Below the pieces are notes generated by a model. The model was not told where the DNA came from and did not search any database. It worked only from the letters and a program-made list of their open reading frames with translations. DNA of 64,000 nt, taken from Theristus sp. LFF4_11. Taxonomy: Eukaryota > Nematoda > Chromadorea > Monhysterida > Xyalidae. Position numbers and translations under genes: made by a program. Below are positions 1-10,429 of this stretch, piece by piece (position 1 is the first letter of the stretch; every line of letters begins with the position of its first letter). The stretch lies in contig JASANC010005158.1 of NCBI GenBank assembly GCA_030248135.1, forward strand, positions 1 through 64,000. Direction: 5' to 3'.

Positions 1-166
1 ACAGCTTGTAGTCATAACAGCGTTGCTTTCATGGACTGAGTTCTATTCGTGTGTTGAACACAGCTAATTTTCACCCACTTGTAGCATTTGCCGTCGTCTG
101 CAGTACTGGTGTCACCTGCGCGTGCAGTCCTAACATATTCACCACCACCAAGAGTCATCAATCATC

Positions 167-1208
167 ATGGCCGAAACCGACGCAACCAAGCCGAACACCC
201 CCAGTGGTTCTTGAGCAGAATGAGCTTTCGTTCGTGTCCCTGGAGCAAGCATCGCTGCAAATTAGCCTGAAGAACACAAGCGACAAGCGGCATGCGCTCA
301 AGGTGAAGTGCAGCAACAACGACGCGTACCGTGTGCGCCCCGTCTATTCGTTCATACCAGCCAACGGCCCACTGACCATCCAAGTGACGCGGCTTGCCAA
401 CAAACCAGCAAAGGCCGATCGGCTCATCGTTATGGTCAAGAAAAACAAACTCGAGCTGAACCGCTGCGGTTCCTTCAACAATTTTAGTGTTCGAAAAAAA
501 ACCATCAGAGTCGGAGCCATCAGAAGTTTTCACATAGTTCACGTTATTGGAGAATCGTGCTGAACGGGTGAACCTCGCCACTTCTGTATTCCTTATTGCC
601 GATCCAAGTACCGATAATGTTACCGTTGCTCCAAACTGTTCATACTAAAGCGATGCAGTTTTTTAGTGCACCGAAGCGGCCGACGAAGCGCAGGTGGCGA
701 CGCCGCAGTCAGCGTTCGCAGACACAACGAAACAGTACGTGCAACTGCGCGTGGATCTGAACGTGGCCGCCGAACAGGCGAACGGGACAGACGAGAAACA
801 GACGGATACAAAGCAGGAAGAAAAGGAAGAGAAAAAGGAGGAGAAAAGGAGGAGCAAAAGGAGGAGAAAAAGGAGGAGCAAAAAGAAGAGAAAAAGGAGG
901 AGCAAAAGGAGGAGAAAAAGGAGGAGAAAAAAGAGGAGAAAAAGGAGGAGCAAAAAGAAGAGAAAAAGGAGGAGCAAAAGGAGGAGAAAAAGGAGGAGAA
1001 AAAAGAGGAGAAAAAGGAGGAGCAAAAGGAAGAGAAAAAGGAGGAGCAAAAGGAGGAGAAAAAGGAGGAGAAAAAAGAGGAGAAAAAGGAAGCCACGACA
1101 GAGGAAAAGAAGGAAGAGAAAGCTGATGAACACAAGGACGAGCACAAGGATTCCGACCGAGGCGAAGACAAAAAGTCAGAGGGCGACGTGAAGAAGGCTG
1201 AAGAATGA
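167..1208 (+). CDS. MSP-domain protein with Lys/Glu-rich tail (frameshifted reading)
   Basis: Immunoglobulin-like major sperm protein (MSP/VAP) fold, which in nematodes serves in sperm cytoskeleton or VAP-like adaptors. The first exon reads from an ATG at 167 into a domain with the motifs LEQNELSFVSLEQ, ISLKNTSDKRHALKVKCSNN and RVRPVYSFIPANG. It splices at about 434 (ATG|GTCAAG) to an acceptor at 666. The second exon finishes the domain (YVQLRVDLNVAAEQ) and runs into a long KEE/KEEQ repeat ending at TGA 1206-1208. Two frame breaks are visible. The ATG frame meets a stop unless it shifts near the CCCCC run at about 197-201. The domain frame turns from Glu/Lys to Arg/Lys near 841-850, where one A-run is four bases instead of five. 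Both breaks lie in homopolymers, so sequencing error is as likely as a real pseudogene. The family call is firm; the intactness is not. Confidence 0.75.
815..1090 (+). repeat. Purine-only coding repeat (GAGGAGAAAAAG units)
   Basis: Nearly uninterrupted A/G tract of GAGGAGAAAAAG and GAGGAGCAAAAG units. It encodes alternating KEE and KEEQ in one frame and poly-Arg/Lys in another. It forms the low-complexity tail of the MSP-domain protein. Its antisense frames give long but meaningless Ser/Phe-rich and Leu/Phe-rich reading frames. Confidence 0.9.
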
Positions 1209-1631
1209 TCATTGATACAAGCAAACGATACAGAATCGCTCGCGCTTATGATGTTTTCAACAAATTCTACTTTTCTGTATTTGACTGATACAAGGCACTG
1301 TGGTTCTCTGGTTTGGCTGGTTTTTGTCATGAAACTGATTCAAATAAAATTCACTGCCTTCTTTCCCACTGTGGAGAAAATTAGATTCTTTTGGTTATTC
1401 AGAAAGTTATTACGAAACTGAACCAAAACAGAAGCATGGTATCCAACCATCGTTCACACAAACTAACGAGGACCAGCAGAACAATATTATAATATGCAAG
1501 CAACGTTTGTTTACTTGAGTTTGCAAGTGTGAATATCGTTGTTTTAACGTTTACTCGTTTCAATTTGTAGCAGCTTTCGCACGCAGTTGGTCACCAAAAT
1601 CCAGCGATGCTTTAAGTGTCATTTGGTTTTG

Positions 1632-1700
1632 TGTTGTTCCGAGACACGATTTTGTCGAGACGAGACACGAGACACGATTCACCGAGACGAGACGAGACTT
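1632..1700 (+). repeat. Dispersed GAGACGA-rich repeat, copy 1
   Basis: Contains TGTTGTTCCGAGACACGA followed by TTTTGTCGAGACGAGAC. The same block recurs about 840 bp downstream. It is followed at 1720-1830 by an imperfect duplication containing GAGCAAAACATGGCTTGTTT. No coding signal is seen. Confidence 0.75.
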
Positions 1701-1911
1701 TACATTGTGTGCAGATGTTGCTCTTAACTTGTTGAAATTGAGCAAAACATGGCTTGTTTGGCTTAGTTTAATATCAATTTGTTTGAAACTAAGCAAAACG
1801 TGCCTTGTTTGGCTTTTTATTATCAATTGAATTTGAATAAATTAATTTCATTAGCGCACAATTTCAAGACAGCACAGCAAAACGACGCGACGCCACTGCA
1901 CACCGGTTAAC

Positions 1912-2167
1912 ATGTCCGATGTGCCGGTGCGCCGTTCGAAGTTACAAAGATTCGTTCAAACAGCCGGCGCCTCTGAGTGAGCAACCACGCCCGCTGACGC
2001 TGGACGCCGCTGCTAAACTGTTGCTCGATGAGCATTTCATTTTGAGCGCACTCGAGTTCCACACTGAACTGCTGGAGTCGGGGCGAAACTTGAAACGGCT
2101 CACTGATTTCTTCTCGAATCCGGTGAATTTCGAAAACGCGCACGGCTCGCTCGCGTTCGCTGGGTTT
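1912..2167 (+). pseudogene. Orphan LisH-type exon resembling RELCH
   Basis: One open frame carries AAKLLLDEHFILSALEFHTE followed by LLESGRNLKRLTDFFSNPVNFE. It matches my recollection of the LisH motif plus FSNPxNFE signature of RELCH (KIAA1468), a Rab11-binding protein of recycling endosomes with coiled coil and HEAT repeats. The ATG at 1912, in good context, is in a different frame and stops after 22 codons, so a frameshift lies between start and motif. A plausible donor follows at about 2160-2170. No coiled-coil or HEAT exon follows on this strand before the next genes. The fragment could be a truncated duplicate or a first exon whose gene was disrupted. Confidence 0.5.
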
Positions 2168-2299
2168 TGGGTCAGTTTAGCTGCTGGCTGGCTGGTGTAG
2201 TTCGCAAGGAGACTGTCGCATCGTTGTTTCTGACTCCATTCTAAAGGCGCAATGAACCAAACTAAAAGACAATTCCTAATATTTGGTTCTCGTGGCGTG

Positions 2300-2465
2300 T
2301 GAAGAAGACAAAATTCGAAGTTTCGAACTTGCAAAGTTTCAAAGTTTCGAACTTACAAAGTGTCGAAGTTATAGATACAAAGTTTCGAAGTTACAAAGTT
2401 ACAAAGTTACAAAGTTTCGAAGTTACAAAGTTTCGAAAGTTATAAATACAAGTTACATTGTTTCG
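2300..2465 (+). repeat. Tandem AAGTTTCGAAGTTAC array
   Basis: Irregular tandem array of 8-16 bp units such as AAAGTTTCGAAGTTAC. It separates the LisH fragment from the second GAGACGA repeat. Short ORFs across it are repeat translations. Confidence 0.85.
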
Positions 2466-2470
2466 AAGTA

Positions 2471-2590
2471 GTGTTGTTCCGAGACACGATTTTGTCGAGA
2501 CGAGACGAGGCACGAGACAGCGTTTTTCAAATTTGGTCGAGAACGAGACGAGATTCGAAAGAGGATTCGCCAAGACGAAACTCGAGATTT
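2471..2590 (+). repeat. Dispersed GAGACGA-rich repeat, copy 2
   Basis: Begins with the same TGTTGTTCCGAGACACGA block as the copy at 1632 and continues with further GAGACGAG and CGAGATT units. Orientation is the same as copy 1, so the two bracket the LisH fragment as direct repeats. Confidence 0.75.
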
Positions 2591-2853
2591 AGGATTAGGC
2601 TTTGCTCTTCCTATCGCCAATTTTGCCATTTTTATTTTTCATATTTTTTACACGTGTGTTGCGGCAAAGATTCAGTTTTTATGTGGCTGTTTGATGCAAA
2701 CAAACCTCTCGAGGTTATTAACTTTTCTAATTGATAAAAATCCACTTCATTTTCACGATCATTGGTGTCTTGCACAGAATTAAAACTACATATTCGCAAA
2801 AATCAAATAATATTGCAGAAAAAGAAGAAACGTCACACAGTTTGTCAAAACAT

Positions 2854-4500
2854 TTATTCGATTTTGTTTGTCTTTTGATCTTCTTTTGCACGCAGATCGT
2901 CCCCTAAGTCAACGCAGATTTTCAGCACCAATTTATCCATGATTTCCTTTGGAATGGGCAAGCTGCACAAGAGTTTCCAGGCCAATCCCTGCAAACAATG
3001 AAAATTGAAGCAGCTTTCAAGCTTTCATAATTTTGAAACTGATTTAATACAATTCATAATTTTCAGGAAACAACTCTGCGATGTGGTTACAATGCGACTG
3101 ATGAGACTGCGAAGCAAAGCGCTGCGCTGCGTTAGCGGTGGCACTTTTCGATGCTCTCGCTGAGCGCTGCAGCGTGCCAGACGCATTGTTGCACGTTCGA
3201 TCACGTGCCGCACACCAACACACCTGCAGCGCGTGCGGCCAGTACGCGAACGTGTTGTCTTGCACTGCGATTCTGTTGACGGCAGCCTCTGCGAAATCGT
3301 CAGCACTCACCGTGAACAGGCTCGTCTCAGTTCGACGCGACATCTGGGTCGCCACGAAAAACGGATGCACAACCTGCGCCAGTTGTCTGTTTTGATTGGC
3401 AATATGGAACCAGATTGAAAAATTCCAACCGGAACCTGGATGAAAAGCCCTTGATCGCTGTATTCGCCCTGCAACGATGCCGTGAATACATCGAGCAACG
3501 TCTGAACAGAGCAAACGATCTGAATTGAACCAGACAACAAAACATCTCAAAAACCACCGAAAACAACAAACAACTGGCAGAAAGTCACTTTAGTCGCTGA
3601 GTACACAGCAGCACCAGGCACGCTGCTAAGAAAACCAGCCACCGAAGTGCTGATGTTCACGATGACGCCACGTTGACGACGGAGCATTTGTGGCAGCACA
3701 AACCGGCTCAACTGGTAATACAAATGGTGCATGGAGATTGATTGTTTTTGTTTCGGACAAACAACCGTCTTCATCAATGAAACTTGGCACCGACCACCAC
3801 CGCTGGAACAGTGTTCACCACCGCCGAGTTTCGCAGCTCGTTCACTGACTGCAGATGAAAATAATTGTGCGATGCCAGCTGCCCCACATTGTTCACTGCA
3901 TCATTGAACGGTTTTTTTTCAATTTCCGCTTTTTTAGTTTCGCGTACGTCTCAATGCGTCGTAAACTCACCCAGAATGCCTATTTTCAACTGCTCGATTG
4001 TTGGCTTCAGTTCTCGTTCGTAACTTTCCAGCGACGAATCGGTGAAATCGTATACCAGCTGCTTCACTTCGACGTTTGGCGCACATGATTCTGCAAAAAA
4101 CTGAAGCATTTTTTCTTGGTTTTGCTTTCGACGGGACACGCTGTGCAGCGCACTGATGGTCGCTTCGGTGTGTTGCAGTTTGTTCGGATTGCGACCAACA
4201 ATGACGACGTTGAATCCACGTTTTGCCAGTTGAGTCGCATAGCCTTTGCCGATGCCGTCTGTAGCGCCAGTGACAACTGGAGACCGAGAATTAAAAAATA
4301 ACGCAAAGCGTACAAAACTGAAAAAACTTGCAACGAAAGCGAATTGCCAACTCACAAGCCCATGTGCCGCCGGAAAATTCAACGAGATTTTTAATGTGCC
4401 CTCTCCAGAATGCAGCCAACGTTTCACTCACCGTCCAAGCAGCTTCACCAACAACATACAACAGAGCTCCGTAGCTTGCAAATGTTAAAATGCTTGCCAT
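2854..4500 (-). CDS. 17-beta-hydroxysteroid / very-long-chain 3-oxoacyl reductase-like SDR (copy A)
   Basis: Short-chain dehydrogenase of the HSD17B12/let-767 group, ER-membrane enzymes that reduce 3-ketoacyl-CoA in fatty-acid elongation or act on steroids. The start at 4500 gives a hydrophobic N-terminus (MASILTFASYGALLYVV) and then [10 protein letters not shown]. The next exon has the cofactor motif VTGATDGIGKG and [11 protein letters not shown]. Downstream are NNVG (about 3880), NISTSVAG with catalytic YSATK (about 3600-3660), and LDVFTASLQGEY. A spliced VVHPFFVATQMSRR and the last exon, GLAWKLLCSLPIPKEIMDKL, follow, with stop at 2854. Exon joins checked by frame include 4356 to the VTGATDG exon. 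Catalytic Ser, Tyr and Lys are all present. It lies 400 bp downstream of a paralogue in the same orientation. Confidence 0.88.
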
Positions 4501-4902
4501 GCTTGAAAAGAAATTGTTATTGTCGGGTTGTCAAAAAAAAACTCGGGCACAAAATACACTGATATTCTAGTGCTGCTGCTGCTGACCCGACTGGGCTGGC
4601 TCGCGCTCGCTGGTTGTGAAAAACCGAAAAAACTAGATGTTTGATCATTGCAGACACAACAGTTGTGTGTCAATTCCACAAGTGGAAAACAGCGTTGTTG
4701 TCTGCTCGCTCATCCTCAAAAAACAAATGGCAAGAAAACACCAAACCGAAGTTGTTGTACCACTTTTTGCTTTTCGAATACATGTTTGAATTGAACAAAA
4801 TGAAGTAAGAATGATTTCGGTTTCAAAACGTCCGTTTTTCATTTGGTTTGCTCGAGTGAAGTTTGCTTTCTGCTTCAATCGTCCATGAATGCAGCTGCAA
4901 CA

Positions 4903-6632
4903 CTAATTGCTGTCGTTCTCTTCCTTCCAATGTTTCTCGTTCAATCGTTTTGCATCGCCCATTTCCAAAGCAGATTTCATAGCCATGCGATCGTAGATTT
5001 TCATTGGAATGGGCAAATTGAGAAACAGCACTGATCGCACAGCCTGTGAATGCAACCTAATATGAACTGATAGTGAAAGACAAAGAAAAACATACCTGAA
5101 CAGCATGGGCCCAGATTGCAAACGTGCTCTCCGCCAGTCCAATTTGTCGCACCGCATTCTCAGCAAACTGAGTCGCAGTTGGAACCGAAACGGACGAACT
5201 CCCCGGGAAACCGCGAGACATTTGCGATTGGACACGAAATGGGTGCACCAGCTGCAAGCAAGACCGATTGTGTTTGGCTTGCTGCATTTGGTGCGCTTCT
5301 GTCCTGTGCCCCCTCGGACTTCTGTCCTTGATTCCAGTCAATTTTTTATTTTTGCTTGCTGAGTTGGCTGGACTGAACAAGTTGCAAATTGCCTACCAAG
5401 ACTTGAAATCGCCGACTCACTGTACCTGAATGCAAAGTCCTTGATCACGGTATTCGCCTTGCAGGGACGTTGTAAATAAATCCACGAATTTCTGTATGTT
5501 ATAAAAATATTCTGATTCAGTACAAACAAACTCAGCATTGTCTGTGGCAAATAAACAATCAGAAGTTTGAAACCCAACAACACGTGACCCCTCACGTGGC
5601 GAGGGTATTGGTTACACGAAATGGTGAGACGTCCGTTTCCCGGAAGCCACCGGCTTTTGGTACCTTTTGGTTTCCAGAATCGCTGTGGGTGCGATGTGGT
5701 TCATATAAAGCTTAAAAACCTTCGTCGACATGTAAACTGCTTCTCCTGGCGCGCTGCTCGTGTGTTCGGCTGTGGAGGAGCTGACGTTCACGATGACGCC
5801 TCTTTTTCGGTGCAACATTTGCGGCAGCACGAAATGTGTCAGCTGCACAGAATCGCTCAGTGTGTGATTTGCACTGTCCGTTTTTCATGGAACTTGAGTC
5901 AATGTTCAAAAGGCAAATCAAACCAGTACGAGCGGCAGCGTGTTGACCACGGTGACGTCACGTGCCTCCCTGACCGTCTGAGCGTCATAGTAATTGTGTG
6001 TGGCCATCTGGCCAACGTTGTTCACTGGTCACAATGGGAGATGAATAGTTTATTGTATTTGATCTTTAAAATTTTTAAAACTTGCAACACATGTATCTGC
6101 CGACATACCGAGAACTCCAATGTCATGGCGATCGATGGTCGGCTGCAACTTCTGCTGGTAGTTTTCTAATTTTGAGTCGGTGAAATCAAACAACAACGAT
6201 TGTACGTGCACGGACGGGGCTGATAATTCTGAAACGCATCAAACTGATGTGTTGGTTTGAGAGGCAGAGGCGGTGAATGGTGATTGCAAATGCAGACTCA
6301 CTGATGTTCATTTCGGTCTTTTGCAGTTTCTTAGCATTGCGACCAACAATGACCACGTTGAATCCCCGTTTTGCCAGTTCAATGGCGTAGCCCTTGCCGA
6401 GGCCGTCAGTGGCACCAGTCACAACTGAACAAAACCAACAGTCAGAAATGAGTAAAGGCACATTAAATTTTTGCAGAAATACAAACCTACATGCCCATTT
6501 TCCACCAGAAAACTCAACGAGATTTTCAATTGGTGCCGTAAAAAATCCGGCGAACGTTTTGAACAAGAACCAAACAACTTTGGCGACCCAAAAAAAGAGG
6601 ACAATGTAACTGGCAACAGAAAGCAAACTCAT
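4903..6632 (-). CDS. 17-beta-hydroxysteroid / very-long-chain 3-oxoacyl reductase-like SDR (copy B)
   Basis: Tandem paralogue of the gene just downstream, with the same exon plan. The start at 6632 gives a membrane-anchor-like N-terminus ([20 protein letters not shown]) and [11 protein letters not shown]. Then come [11 protein letters not shown] with [11 protein letters not shown], a [11 protein letters not shown] segment, [15 protein letters not shown], and [20 protein letters not shown] with YMSTK as the catalytic Tyr/Lys. [18 protein letters not shown] and [14 protein letters not shown] follow. The last exon, [17 protein letters not shown], stops at 4903. All SDR active-site residues are present. 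The earlier ATG in the same frame (MTRKKSF, 6677) is possible, but the MSLLS start fits the family length better. Confidence 0.87.
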
Positions 6633-9600
6633 TGTGCATGACTCGACCGCGTTGACAAAGCTTTTTTTCCTGGTCACTATTCCTTCAGTGAATTTTTTTT
6701 ACTTGAGCGTGAATTCCTTCACTATTTACAGTTTGAACTGTTGTTAGTCGTTGTGTTGTGGATGTGTTTTCTTGCTTATCAGAACAACTTTAAACGCTGT
6801 GTGAAACTTTAATTGATACAATTCGATAAGTCATAAACGTTAAAAATATCGATCTCAGATATTTTCAAATATCGTCAACCAACTGGATTTTCAACAGAAA
6901 TCAATTGCAGAACCTTGGCAACTGGCAGTTTGTGTCATTTTTGTTACTGCTAAAATAAAAATCACTTTAAACATCAGGTTTAAAAGTCTCATCTGTCTCA
7001 ATAACCTTTCATGCGACGATGCGAGGAATCAATAACATGTTGTACATGATACGATAACGGGGTTTCGTTTTTACGTTTCTTTTCTTTGTGTTTTGCAGTG
7101 TCGTATATTTTTTCTTATTCAACATTTTCCAGCCAAAAACAGAATATGGTTTGTGATGTGTGTCGAAAAGTCGAGGCCTGTTCAAAAGCTGGTTTGAGAC
7201 AACTTTAAATACGATGGTTTCACTGCAGTTGTGCAGAAAGAACTGACATTGAATAAACATGCGCAACAGAAGAATTGCAGATGACATTATGACTGCTGAA
7301 ACGCAACGTTTGCTCGCTTTTTCTTGATTTCTTTGGTTTTTATTGCCCCTTCACCCGGTGTCAGGTCAGGTTCATCGCTGGACGAGTGATTCATTTGACC
7401 GTTTTCCACTAACAAAAACTGGTTCCTAATGAAATAACGACAAGCATTGTGATTGTGACAAAATAATTTCCCGTTTCAATGAGCTTCCCTTGATTTCAAA
7501 TTCACCAGAGCTTGCTGCTCTCTCTCTCGTGAGTCCCAAAAACATAAAAACAAAACATGAGGACCCATATGAGCTTTGGTTGCTATTTTCAGGCTGAGTT
7601 AGATCGATGGAATTTTAGGTTCATTTAGACATGAACATGTGTGTTTTTATGGCTGTGACGGTGCGCTACGCTGAGCTCTGGCATGGAGATAGAGCTGTTT
7701 CAGCTGAATGTTATGAGCTTTTACCATGGCTTGATGACTCTGTTCGCACTGCAGTGCCAATTTATTTCCATTTTGTTTTCGAGAGTTTTCACGCAATGCT
7801 TCATGCGCGCGAGATACCTGCTTTCCGTTTTACTTTTATACTGATGAGTCCAATGTTTCAAACCGAAACCTTTGATACTTCAAAGGCTTTGGAAGATTTG
7901 AGGATTCTGAATTTTGGTTCCATATTCACAATTTTTTATGCCAGCGTTGTGGCTGGCGTTCAACGAAATTTGAAACTGACTAGAGTGTGGTGTTCAGATT
8001 GCAGCATTTTACAATTTGACCGATCATAATTCGACGCAACAAACCAGATGTGCAACATGAAGTGAACCACTATGGTCTTCTGGAATTAGGGGACCATGTA
8101 AATTCTCAACCAGACTCCCAGACGAACTGAAACCACAATCATTATAAAATGGATTTTGTTCGCTTGTCGGAAATTTGAGATGCACTGTTTCAGAAAGGTT
8201 CCTTCTTCATTGTGTGCTTTAGTGTCTAAGCCCTTGCCCACAATATGGTTGTCATTTTCTTTTTTAATCGCAAGACCAAACCAAACGCAATTGTCTGTGA
8301 GCGTATTTGACAAATGGTTCTGGCCACCATGAACTGGCAGCCTTTTTTTCTGGTCTTCTAATTTTGCCGGTCGCTGCGATTGCAGAAAGAAACAGAGGCT
8401 GTCATGCTTTTGGTGGGAAATATCGACATTTCCGACACGAAGGTTCAGCGTCAGACGATCGTTCTCCTTGTGTGTTGTTTGTTTGAACAGGAATGAAAAG
8501 AGGCGTCCGAGACAAGCACAAAAACCGGCTCAATTCTTGGTTGAGATCACAGCTATCTCAACTTAATCCATTTCCTCGAGGTTTTTCATGCCACTGCTGG
8601 TAGAAATTTTAGTTCAGTTACTTCATTATGTAATTTGAGGTTTGATTTCGGTTCTTTTTACCCTAGTTTGGAGATTGATAAGTATTAACAGAGGGATTCT
8701 TTGGTTGAAGACAAAGAACTACGTATGTTAACAGTGTTTCCTTCACAAGGTGGAATAGTAGAAACCTAAAATGCTTTTCAGATACCGGTATGTGTCATCC
8801 GTGAGTGTGCACAGATTGCGTGACGCACACGGTCAGTGGAGCGCTGTAAGTCACGTCTGAAACTTGAACGCAGTACAGAAATTTTAAAATCACTAAATTT
8901 CAACCACAACACAACACAACACGCATCGAACGAAAATCCATCGCAAATGAAATATGCGAAATTTGCGAAAATACAAAGTGTAAACAGAGACGGGAGCATT
9001 TGAGAAAAAGGCGTTTTTCCTAAAAATATAGACACCAGGACACTTCTAGTTTTCAAAGCGACACTATGGGATTTTCCAAAATATAACAGAGGGAAACCCC
9101 ACGGAAAACAAGAAGCGGCCACCAGTTTCGAGCGAGCTGAACGGAAGGAACAAGACAGCATTGCACTCGTTATAGTCTTCGCAGCTTATGTGTTCTCACG
9201 TTGTTATGCATTTACTGCTACTCCTGCTTGTTGTTGTTGTTTTCCCGTTCCGATTCGCGGATTTTCAGCATTGAGTTTTCAAGTTATGTGTCTGTGTGTT
9301 CGCGTGTGTGTACCACTTAATAATTCTCACTCACGCTGTCAGCTGCGGATTTTTTTTTGTTTTGACGTTGAAGCGTTCCAGCACTGACAAAAAGCGCACC
9401 TTGGTTGTTGCCTTTTGAACTTACCATTGTATTATTGAGTGATTGGTGTGCTGTTCTGAGTTGTGTCAATGTTTTCATTCGCCATATTTTCGTTCTATTT
9501 TGATTCGCCAAATCAAATAGGTTTACAAAAAGACATTCGAAATGTGTTTTTTAACCTGAATCCTGAGCGGAACGTTTTTTTATCAGTGTCGCCCAACCAA

Positions 9601-9965
9601 TTATTTTGCTTCCGCTTTTGAGAGCGTTGTTAACAATTTATGTTCTCTTGTGAAAACGCTTTCAATTTACCATACAAGTTGCAATGTTACATGCTCAATG
9701 AGCCTCTCTGAGCGTGTGTCACCCAAGGTGTCTATCTATAATCGTTTCCTTTCAGGATTCAGAACAACTCCGCTTACACTTTATTCTAAACTTGTGTCTT
9801 TATCATTCATCGTAAAAGTAAAATGAATATTTTATTCGCGTTCAATTTTCGTGTTCGGTTTGTGCTAATACAATTTCGACATGTTTTATGCAACATCGAT
9901 CTGTAACAAATCTACAATCCGGATTTGAAGTGATTTTAACATTCAATTTAGACTGGAGATCAATA
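6633..9965. other. No supportable gene
   Basis: AT-rich sequence with scattered short frames. The longest ATG-started ones are 7631-8029 on the plus strand (132 codons) and 8778-9161 on the minus strand (127 codons). Neither shows a recognisable domain, flanking splice logic or repeat relation, so I leave them as unproven. No clear repeat or RNA gene is seen. Confidence 0.5.
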
Positions 9966-10429
9966 CCGTATTACCCCCAATAAACCCCCATGGGGGATTA
10001 ATACGTCAGCGACTTTTAGGGGTGGGGGTTTATTGGTGGGGGGGGATTATTGGTGGGGGGGGGGTTTATTTACAAAAAAATTCTAGGGGTGGGGTTTGTT
10101 GAAAAATGGCAAAAATACATTGCGTGGCAGGCAAGAAAGTCGCAGAAACTTCCACTCTACATAGAAATTTCCTTTTATAACAGCCTTTTGTAATGAAATT
10201 ACTATTAACTCACCCATTTGGGGCCTTTGGTAGCACAATTTCATCATTTTCACTGCAACCAGCCACTGAATTCGCTGGGTATGTGTTTCAAACAGGTCTC
10301 CAATAATCCCCCATGGGGGATTATTTGTGGGGGGGGGGGGGATTATTCGGAAACTGGTCGGGGGGGTGGGGGTTTATTGGTGGGGGGGGGATTAATGGTG
10401 GGGGGGGGGGTTTAATGGGGGTAATACGG
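9966..10429 (+). mobile_element. Poly-G MITE family 1, copy 1
   Basis: About 460 bp with inverted ends CCGTATTACCCCC and GGGGGTAATACGG, flanked by TA on both sides. Runs of 8-12 G alternate with TTTATT and ATTATT near both ends. A conserved middle contains TTTGGGGCCTTTGGTAGCAC and CACTGAATTCGCTGGGTATG. It encodes no transposase, so it is non-autonomous. TA target duplication suggests Tc1/mariner-type mobilisation (inference). Confidence 0.88.

Noticed and set aside
620..1330. Long minus-strand Ser/Phe-rich and Leu/Phe-rich frames, and plus-strand poly-Arg frame
   Set aside because: They are other-frame readings of the GAGGAGAAAAAG repeat in the MSP gene.
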